In this document: one piece after another, positions 25,256-35,219 of the stretch | Numbering within the stretch: position 1 is the stretch's first letter | How the letters are laid out: each line of letters opens with the position of its first letter | Assembly: GCA_015657535.1 (NCBI GenBank) | Contig: JADHZB010000765.1 | Span: forward strand, 1 to 35,322 | Direction: 5' to 3' | DNA from: Nephromyces sp. MM_2019 | Lineage: Eukaryota > Apicomplexa > Aconoidasida > Nephromycida | Length of the DNA: 35,322 nucleotides | The notes under the pieces: generated by a model | Databases searched by the model: none | Told to the model about the DNA's origin: nothing | Seen by the model: only the letters and a program-made list of their open reading frames with translations | Translations under genes and position numbers: made by a program

Positions 25256-25429
25256 TCAAAGAAGAATAAATTGAATACACCGAAATGAAGTTCTTACTTG
25301 TCTAAATTTACAGCCGATTGGATATGAGATGTTTGCAAAGAGTTGTATGTAATCAACCCAAACATTATCATTTACAAATTCTCCCAACTGTTGAGGTAAG
25401 TGAATCTCAATGATCGTATCTTGTAAAAT
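25256..25429 (-). CDS. Orphan open exon, unassigned
   Basis: An AG at 25430-25431 is followed by 44 stop-free codons, including GEFVNDNVWVDYIQLFANIS, that end at a strong donor (GTAAGA, 25292-25297). Unspliced, the frame reaches a TGA at 25256-25258 after 57 codons. There is no ATG in frame and I could not find a partner exon that joins in phase; downstream it would run into the NAA10 start. It may be the last exon of an unseen gene, a remnant, or chance. Confidence 0.22.
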   Translation of the reverse strand: MLQDTIIEIHLPQQLGEFVNDNVWVDYIQLFANISYPIGCKFRQVRTSFRCIQFILL

Positions 25430-25804
25430 CTTTGGTAGAATAATATATTTGTAATCCTATGTATGTTTGTTTGAAAAAAAATGTTATATGTACTGATCTA
25501 TACACCTAGTGACCAAGGTCTTGTTACTGGCTACATTTTTATATCTTAGACTAAACACAGATATAGATCACGGAGTATAAATTACAATCTCTATTCCTTT
25601 CCACGCACCACTAGCTCATGGAGACGTATAACTAGTGTTTAAATAGTCTTAATGATATATCAATCTTGCTAGTCAATAACTAGCTAGTTTGTGAGATTTT
25701 CGTATATCGATTATTGCAACGATTAGAAGCGTGTTAAGATATAAAGTTTTAAACTAGGTTAAAAGGCAAAAATAGGGAAATTTATGATTTAAGTACGAAA
25801 AAGA

Positions 25805-26552
25805 TTATTGTTTATATAATCTGTTATTTGTTAGAGCAACACGGTGTTCGTTTTCTTCCGGATCTTCTGGAGTTTGAGAGGGAGTTGGGGGGGAATTTCT
25901 TTTTAACAGTTTCTGGGCCTTCTGTTTTTGGGTTTCTGTTGTTTCTTGTTGTTTTGTGGCCTGATTTTCCTTTAGTTTATTTATATAGAGCAACTGTTAG
26001 TATACTCCTATTGGGTTAGCCTGAACTAGGTTTAAGCTGTGTCATACTATCTAGTGTCGTATTGTTATAGTGTATATACAATAGTGCTTGAGAAGTAACT
26101 CAAACTGATGAATATTCTAGGTGTGATATGAGGTAGAGTAAAATATTCAAAGTAATTAGTGCGAGCAATGCGAACACGTGATCAAAAGTTCCAAACTCGG
26201 GGTATGAAAAGGGATTGATATCTTTGGGAAGTATTAACAGAAAGTTAATCTTTTAGTAAATCGGTAAAAGAGAAAAGAAAAAGTTAAAGCTGTAAAAGTA
26301 AACTAAGGATATATTGTGTAAAACATCTTCTTTACGCTCGATAAGATAATAATTTTCAAGACTGGAGGATTCGTCTTGAAGATTCTTGAGGGTTTGGCCG
26401 GTAAATTTTAGGGATCTTACAATCTAGAAATCAGCATCTTGTTAGGGTCCATCGTAATATAAGAAAACATCTAGCATGCTCACTTCATTGGTTAAAGTGA
26501 GCATGTAGAATAGTTTCTGTTCTTTGCACCATAATAAATAGAGTTTGACCGG
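25805..26552 (-). CDS. Candidate multi-exon gene, possible membrane protein (5' end not found)
   Basis: Four exons can be joined, all in phase 0: 26484-26552, 26304-26423, 26106-26249 and 25805-25993, about 173 residues ending in TAA. The first holds KLYLLWCKEQKLFYMLTLTNE (here split: KLYLLWCKEQ, then KLFYMLTLTNE); the second is polar (FTGQTLKNLQDESSSLENYY); the third has a hydrophobic helix (HVFALLALITLNILLYLI) fit for one membrane pass; the last is a charged, Gln/Pro-rich tail (NSPPTPSQTPEDPEENEH). Donors GTGAGC, GTTTAC and GTTTGA are of mixed quality; the acceptor TTTCTAG before exon 2 is good. No ATG or upstream exon was found, and I do not recognise the family. The peptide composition looks real, but part of the model could be wrong. 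Confidence 0.35.
26471..26507. other. Strong hairpin with 14-bp stem
   Basis: CATGCTCACTT and AAGTGAGCATG pair perfectly around a 9-nt loop; CTA and TAG extend the stem past one bulged G. It is the most stable local inverted repeat I noticed in the central part of the window. On the minus strand it contains the GTGAGC donor proposed for the candidate membrane-protein gene. Confidence 0.7.
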
Positions 26553-26559
26553 CTTTCAA

Positions 26560-27279
26560 CCAGGCTGGCTCAGCAAGCCAACCCTTTGGTGAGTGTGAAG
26601 CGCATTGGGGATTGAGTATGCTAGATAGAATAGTGCTATTCGTTTCATTAGTTTAGAGTGCTATAGTTTACCATCTTTTGCTTTTGTTTTTTGTCTGGTG
26701 AATATCACACACATGCTTAAGTTTGAGTAAACATGTTTTCATATGTTTGCTACAAGTTCACATCTCGAGTTTTAGCTAGTTATCTGATTAATTTTTACAC
26801 TTTTTGAAAAAAAATGTTTCATTTTGCATTTTTACATGCTTATTTTGGGTTGAGTATAGCTTTTTCCAAATCCTCTCTGTTATCATTTACGTAAGTTAAG
26901 GGAATCATTCAGCTCTTTTTATTGGTGATCCAAACATTTCATTGTATGTATATATTACCTAATACAACAACTAATACAAAATGTTTGTAAAAATATTTTA
27001 ATGGCTCAATTTCATTAATAAAACTTCGGGGATTCAGTTGATTCCATTTCAGATATCCTATTTTAATTATTAATCTTATTGCAATATATCTCATTTTATC
27101 TTGTGCATTTCTTTTGATACCACAGCATTTTATGTATTATTCTACATCACATTATTTTGTATTGGGCATTTCAAGAAATATCTTAAGTGTAATCAATTCA
27201 GATAAAAGTTGTTGTAGATAGGCTACTGTGCAAAAAGTACGACAAAATTGAGCGACGAAGATTTAGCCTACAGTGAGGC
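26560..27279. other. AT-rich intergenic region
   Basis: A short GC-richer segment (26560-26620) has an 8-bp hairpin, GGCTGGCT with AGCCAACC. The remainder is AT-rich and shows no coding signal on either strand that I could join to a neighbour. Confidence 0.5.
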
Positions 27280-27703
27280 ATGTTTGAGTACTTAAGCGGC
27301 AAGTAATAAATTCAACATTATGTGTGGGAACTGAAACTTTTAATAATACACTTTTTCGAATTACACGAGCAAAATTAAATTTAATGAAATTATATTTTAT
27401 TTTAGCTCGATCAATTGTCATAAATTAGATCTAGAAAGGACAAATTGAATACTACATTTCAGAGTTTTAGAATTGGAGTGTGCAAATCTATATTGATAAC
27501 CTCGAAATCGATCGACGCCAGTGTGTTATTGTGGCCAAGCAAAAATCTAAGTTAGTCTAGAGATATAGTGTTCCTTGGAAGCTTGTAAATTGTAGGGGCA
27601 TCGAACAGTACAATGCAGTTTGTGGGACGATCATCCCACAGCCTTTAAACATATATCGTATGTAGATGAGGCTGTGTCACATCAGATAAAGGAATTGTTA
27701 TGA
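27280..27703 (+). CDS. Candidate small three-exon gene, 65 residues, perhaps Tfb5/TTDA-like
   Basis: Exons 27280-27302, 27471-27550 and 27609-27703 join in phase (2, then 1) over introns of 168 and 58 bp and read from ATG to TGA. The product starts MFEYLSGKIGVCKSILITSK and ends CSLWDDHPTAF, KHISYVDEAVSHQIKELL. Length (65) and pattern recall the TFIIH subunit Tfb5/TTDA (67-72 residues): M-x(4)-K/S-G-x-[IL]-x-x-C near the start, a D-D-x-[HT] in the middle, and an amphipathic C-terminal helix ending in E-L-L. The conserved D-P after the Cys is missing, so this is a weak, by-eye match. Tfb5 stabilises TFIIH in transcription and DNA repair. A second stop-free frame crosses exon 2 but cannot be joined to the rest. 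It lies just upstream of the dynein gene on the same strand. Confidence 0.42.
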
Positions 27704-27826
27704 GTCTCTCTTGATTTAAGTTCCTCAGAAAGTAGATATAAGTTTACTCATCACGATTTGGCTTGTAAAGAAAGATGACAGGCCCGATTAGAGGTATAAT
27801 AAAAAATTTTTTTCATTATTTTTCAG

Positions 27827-30800
27827 CCCTACTTCTTTTACTGGGTGTTTGGAATTGTACAAATTAGGTAACAACCCCAATACAGGGAAAATAGAAGAAA
27901 AATTAAAAGTTTTAATGAATTACAAAGCAGAAGATTACCTTAGGGAATGGAAAGAGCTCAAGATATCGCAAAATCGAGGAAAAATTTCAGGGCAAGGTAA
28001 GAAGTGTGAACTAGGTGTTTTTATCTGAGGTAGATTAGAGGTGCAATCACGGTGCTATGAGATAGCTAGAAGATAGTCATAGGAGATTTTATTTTCTTTT
28101 TGTTTTATACAAGATTTCAACTGAATTTTGGTTAATTTTTTTTGAGTTCAAGGGAAATTTTAATAAAATGATACATTTAATTCATATTTTGGAAAACTCA
28201 ATGAGAAAACATTCACGGCTTTGCTTTTAATATTCTACCTCGTCAAGCCTCTAAATGGCTTAATTCTTACATGGGATTATAGGGTTTTTCATAATATGAA
28301 TGGATACCTCCGACTATGAAGCATAACCTTTTTTCTTAGGTAAGAAGGCTGGTGAAGACTCGCTCACACCTAAAGTAATATCTAAGGAAAACAAGTCATC
28401 TAAGTTTCAAGTGACTGAATATGTGGTTCCTATACTTTTTAAAGCTACTAGAAGACAGAGAATCAACAAGCCAAAAACTTTACCACCGAGACATTTCAAA
28501 TTAAGTGACTATGGAGATCTAATTTTTAAAAATATAGCCCAAAAACCTATCATACACAACGGGGAATCAAAAAAATCTAACTCCAAATCAATTAATCTAG
28601 AGGCTCCAAAACTAATTATCTCTGAAGCTAATAAACGTTTGTTTGTCCTCCACCCCAACAAAAAGTGGAGAGAATTGGATTGGTATGATGTATTGGATGA
28701 ATACGATCATGAACTGAATGATCAGTTTTGGGAAAACTATATCCACCGAGATGAATCTGATCCTTCACGATCATCAGACAGCAACGATATGAAGGATATG
28801 GCACGTACTTTCACAATGGGAGATGTAAGCTATAAAAATTAGAGAAATATTATAACACCAAACAAATTTACTTACTTCTGTATTTTACTTAGTGGTCATT
28901 GGAACCTTGTCGAATTATAAACTTTGATTTATCTACTAGAACGTTCACCATAAAACAAAAAAGTATTTCTTCAAGGAATATACCACGTTCTGCGCTCATC
29001 CTTAATTCTGATGATCCAAGGTTATTAATTGATTGTCTAATAAGTTTAATTTACATATTGGATATAAGGTGTGAATATAAATCCCTGAGGTTGAACAGTT
29101 ATATACATTTGTATTTACTTGAAATTGAAATTTTTGAGATATAAGATTAACTCTAAACAGCTTTTTTAGACTGAGTTTTTATTTAGATAGTTATTTATAA
29201 AATAAGAGAATGAAACTATTTATGTTGATCTTATTCAGTGTTTGTGAAGAAAGACATACTTACCTAACAAATATAAGGCATAAGACAATTGAAATAGAAA
29301 TGCTATTTGATTACTTATTAAAATATAGTTTGAATACAAAACTTACATTTGATTTAACATGGTTGAACGAATTTCAAATGACTCTTCAAAAATCAATTAC
29401 TCCAAAGGTAATATGATAATATGATGATGATGAATTAATTAATTCATTTATTCAACATGTTAATAAATTAACTTTTTTAAGTAGATGTAGATAAAACATA
29501 TATATCAAATTAATTTGATGATATATTATTAAACAGTGCTTAAGGATATGAAATACAAGATATTTTATAGAGATAAGATAATTTATCTTGATGACTTCAA
29601 TTCTTTTTCCAACCAACATATCTATTAGCTGTATTAAATTCAATAGTTGATGTGTTTTAATGAGGTGGTTGTAAACAAAATTTACTCCTAGTTAATCATA
29701 ACACACACATTTCATAAATAGAGGATATAATTATTATATACAACTCATTGTAATAAATTTGATTTCATTCAAATCTTCCCTGATATTTATATAGATATCA
29801 AATATTCAAATATTAGGGTCTTAATATATTATGCGTGTTTGTATATATTATTAATATTTATAAATATATGTTATCAATATTAACAGATACATATGTATAG
29901 GCTATATGAATATACATAATTATATATATGTGTTTGTGTGTTTATTTGTACTAAATATTTTTTTTGGAGTAAATAAAACATTTCATTAAAATTCAAACAA
30001 TTTTAATTATAATTATTTACATATATTTTAAGTAAAATAGATTTATATAATGAACACATCACATATAACTCTTTGATCTCAGTACAACTCAGAAAGTGTG
30101 TTTATAAAGGAAGTTATGCAACAAGTACACATATATTTAGTAGTGTGTAGTTTGATATTAGAACTACGTATATTAAAGAAATATAAAGGAGAGTCTATGG
30201 TGTGGCCAGCCTTATTTTCTCCGATTTTCACTATTAAAAACAAATCAGAGCCTCACACAGTATATATAGATAATCATGCAAATTATCAGAAAGCGTATAA
30301 GAAGGTTGAACGTTTAAAAAATCAATACAAAGGATATTATAAGGTAAATTGATGTATATACACATTTTATTTTCAGTTATTTATCTTCAAAATTAATATT
30401 ATTATACCTGATTATTAGTTCAAGTTTTTTAAGAAATAAAATACATTTTTAATTTACATAAGATATATATTATATACATACAGTACCTTAAGGAACAACA
30501 ATCAATACACATACACACACACATGCACATAAATACATTGTAGTTAAAATTTTATTATATATTATATTGTAATGATCAATTCATTTATGCACATATAAAT
30601 ATATATATATATAAACAGCATAATGAGATATTAATGGTAATTATATACACACATATATATATATATATACAACAACGGAATAGTAAACTCACTCACTCAC
30701 TCTTATCTATAAATATGTGTATATATATATAGATAATACAAGTGAATCATTGAGTGTATCTAAAATGTGTTTGAAAACCTTCAATGAAGGCTATAACCCT

Positions 30801-31579
30801 TCTCTATAAATAATATGCACACCTATTCAAACTTACACACACACAGACACAAAACACACGGACACAACACACACACACATACAGACACACACCACACACA
30901 CCCCCACCACACACACACGCACTAAAAACACACACTAAAAACACACACACTAAAAACACTCACACAGACACACACACACATATAAACACTATGTATACAT
31001 ATATATATATATTTTTGTATAGATTAGCCAATTTATAATGAGTCAACAACATAATTTGGGTATAACAAGTTTATTAAGATTAAAAACAAATGATCCACTT
31101 ATGATAAGTGTATTAAGTAATTATGAACGAGATGTAAGTTTGGGTAAGAATTATAACAACACACACCAATACATCTGTTTTTGGATGTGTGTGTGTGTGT
31201 GTAGATACGTACAACTATACAACCAGTTGAAGATCACCTTAACAAATTATACACACGATTTCAAAATATAATGCAAGGTTTTGATAGCTTGTGGAAACAG
31301 CCTATTATAAAAAACATACTTGACCTTGATCAACACAAACACACACACACAACAAATTTGTTTGATATGTCCACACGATTCTATAGATTTATAGACTCTA
31401 TAGTTATAGGTATTATAGGCCAATTTATTGATGAAAATTGTAAATATTGGGAAGAGGTGTGTGTAGATTGTTTGAATGATTATACTAAAAAATTTGGTGA
31501 TACTTTACTAAGAGTATCACTCACAGCTGAAGATGGGCAACTTAAATTTGACCCAGGATATCCTAGGTAAGTTAATCTA

Positions 31580-31612
<33 letters not shown>

Positions 31613-34017
31613 AAAAGAACTCATCTTATGATACACACACACACACATAATGAGTGAGCTCATTTTATAACACACACACATACACAATTAAAGAACTCAC
31701 TTTATAATACACACACTAAAAGTTATTGCATCTCATTGTATAAATACACACACTAAAAGTTATTAAATCCAATTGTATAAATATACACATTTCAATTATC
31801 ATATACATATTTCAAAGATTACATGTTGTACACATTTCGATTATTAAAACATTGTTTGTATTCCATTTATTTTGTAATATACATATTGAGTATATGGTAA
31901 TGACACACATAAATGAATGTGTTATATGATCTATATACGAAATAATTTATATAATGTACATACTAAATTATAAGATATACACATTTTTAAATAATATATA
32001 TATGATCTACATATAAAATTGAATTATATAATATACACACTAAAATATGGGATATACACACTCTTAAATAACATATATATCACCTAAACACTAAATAAAT
32101 CATATATAATGTACATACACATGTGTAACATGTATATAATGTGTGTGTGTTTAATAAAAACAGGTTAAATCAGCTATATCAAGAGTATTTTGATTTTGTA
32201 ATTGATCAACTTCATCAACACATTTATCTAGGTATTTACACACACATATTTTGACATTAAATTTAATATAATTCACTCAATATTTATTATATAGCAAGTG
32301 AGGTAGCCCCCTTTCTACACCAAAATAGTATTGCTAATATTATAAAAGTTGAATTTCAAAGAAAATTTGAAGGGCTAAGGGCTAAGTTTTCAAAATTATT
32401 AGAGTACAATTTTCAACAATTAGAGGTTATTGAATACAAACACTTTACACACACACTTTTTACACACTTTACACACACACTTTATATGACAATATATTAT
32501 GGATTTTATGCACATACATATACGATGATAATATATCCACATTAACCTACACACATATATATATATATATATCTATATATATTGAGGAGTATAATGATGT
32601 GTAATTCTAATAGCTCATACACACACATATATATATACATATACATATCTATATATATATAGATCTATATATAGTGAACAAAAACAACGATACACACTAA
32701 ACACTCTATGAGATATGAAGGATGTGTATTCATTATATATATATATGTATGTGTATGTGTAAATATATGTATAGGAAATCATCACACCATATAAACAGTA
32801 CGATTATCTGCTTAAGGTTGCACACACGCATGAAATGAATATTTGTGATGCTAAGGAAGAGTATAAGAAATATAAACAATTAAAATATGTTTTATTGGGG
32901 CTATATCCAATCAAATTATACACATCAATTTTCCACTTAGATATAACACACATAAAAAATATTTATATGGAAGTAATTGAAACAAGGTGTACGTACAGTG
33001 AAGATGTTATAATGAATTATTATAACAAACTCATCAAAGAATTAACACAGGATTGGACAACTATTATTAATACTATGTTACACACATCTCAAGATGAATT
33101 AGAATTTAATAAAAAATATAAACTATTAAATAATTTTGAAACAGAAGTACACACACTTAACTGTAGATACACTGAAATTATTGAATTAGATGAATTTCTT
33201 ATGGATAATTTGTGTGTACTTAATATTGATCTATTAAACTCTTTTTGGTATATTAAAGAACTCTCTTTCAAGGCTAGGAAAGATCATACACACAGCCTAA
33301 ACATCCTCCAAACTGAAAAAATTATGGTGTGTGTGTATGTATGTATGTGTGTGAGTGTATGTGTATATGTGTGTGTGTGTGTGTATGTGTATGTAAGGAT
33401 ATGCAGACGTGAAAGATTATTGGATAAAAGGATTTTTTTCATATCTAGATACACATACACACTTTACACATATATACATACATAACACACATCTGACATA
33501 CACTCAATACACAATAAATATAATAGACAATACACACACAAAATAAGAACTATACACAATTCACAAATATAATAAACAAACACACAAAAGCATAAACGAA
33601 AGCACACATAACAACAACAAAAACAACAACACACACAACAACACACACAACAACACACATAATAACACATATAACAACACACACATACACACAATACGTA
33701 TAATAATTTTTCATACATATAGTTTACAGAACAACTGAAAATATCAGAAAATGAGTTTGAATTAACACTCAATAAACTTAAGGATGAAGTAGATATATTA
33801 AAGAATGAAATAACTTCATTTGTACACACACTTCAATATAATAATAAAATTCATAATATTTATAATGAATTTAAATCAATTGAAACAATGACTTACACAC
33901 TTGATCACCGTAAGAAATTGTTAGATATAAACCTTAAACCTTATCAACAATTTGAAGAGTATTCAAAGATATTTTACAAATATTATGAGGTACATCAATT
34001 AATTTATCTATTTACAT

Positions 34018-34058
<41 letters not shown>

Positions 34059-35186
34059 CAAACTATCTATACATACACAACACCTATACATATCATATAC
34101 ATATCATATACACATATATATATCATCTAAACAATACATACAAAGATATATACATATTATATGTACACATTCAATATAAATTACATCCATATATACATCA
34201 TGTACACACACATATATATACATATCACATATGCATATCACATATACATATCATATATAATAAAAACCACACATATACATACACACACACACATTAACAC
34301 GCACACACACACCCACTCACACACACACAGACACCCCTAAACACCCACCCCTCTACACACACACACTCACACACACACCCTACACACATCCCCTTACACA
34401 TATACACATATTACACATTTCTAGTTGTGGAGAAATATGATGGAATTTCAAATAATAACACAAAAATGGTTAGAGGGGCCACTCAATCAGCTAGACCCAA
34501 ATTTAGCAATAAATAAATTAGATAAATGGGTAGAAATGTGTAAATTATATTCAATTGAATTAAATGATAATTCTACACATTTATTAATTAAACAATTTAG
34601 AGAGGCTATACACACATTTACACCTAATATAACTATGATTGAACTTATATTAGGTAAAGAAATTGAATCTAGACATTGGGATGAAATATTAGTATATATA
34701 CGAAGTATTGACCCTTTATTTGAACCAAATAGTTTAAATGATTTCTTAGTATTTGGTACACACACACATCTTACACATCTCAATCATATAAGAGATAAAG
34801 CACATAAGGAAAAATTATTAGAAAATTCATTAATTTCTATGAAAAAAGAATGGGAAGAAATGTGTGTACAACTCACACACTATGAAGATACACACATTTA
34901 TATACTTAAAACAACTGAAGATATACAAACCTTATTAGATGAACAAATGGTTAAGATACAAACTATTAGGAGTTCACCCTATGTTAAACCAAATGAAGAA
35001 ATGTTTTGTGTGTGGGAAAATAAATTAGAAAAATTACAAAATGTGTTAGATGTGTGGCAAACTACACAAAGAAGTTGGATATATCTTACACCTATATTTT
35101 CTGCCCCAGATATCAACCAACAACTCCCCTATGAATCACAACAATTTTCTACCTCTGATAAACTCTTTAAAGATCAAATGGAATTG

Positions 35187-35219
<33 letters not shown>

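Noticed and set aside
26340..26620. Structured non-coding RNA such as RNase P, SRP or a spliceosomal snRNA
   Set aside because: Several hairpins suggested it, but none of the conserved motifs of those RNAs that I know could be found.
27621..27640. Hairpin TGTGGGA / TCCCACA
   Set aside because: Seven pairs only, inside the proposed third exon of the small gene; too short to claim a function.
27471..27656. Second open frame containing YIDNLEIDRRQCVIVAKQ
   Set aside because: It can be linked only by a different acceptor, has no ATG and runs into a stop soon after; the other frame gives a complete ATG-to-stop protein.
27775..27796. ATG at 27775 with a GGTATA donor as first dynein exon
   Set aside because: Joining it to the acceptor at 27826 puts the next exon in a frame with an early stop, so the phases do not agree.
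28411..28413. Start of a protein at this position
   Set aside because: The codon is GTG and the frame is open upstream to an acceptor at 28339; it is an internal Val of the dynein exon.
33327..33485. Extension of the dynein exon through a TG array to a stop
   Set aside because: The frame becomes Val/Cys/Tyr repeat; a GT donor directly after Met at 33326 joins in phase to exon 33723-33989, which matches the dynein tail.
33464..33829. 121-codon minus-strand open frame rich in Cys
   Set aside because: It is the reverse of the CA-rich 3' half of a dynein intron plus part of the next exon; low complexity only.
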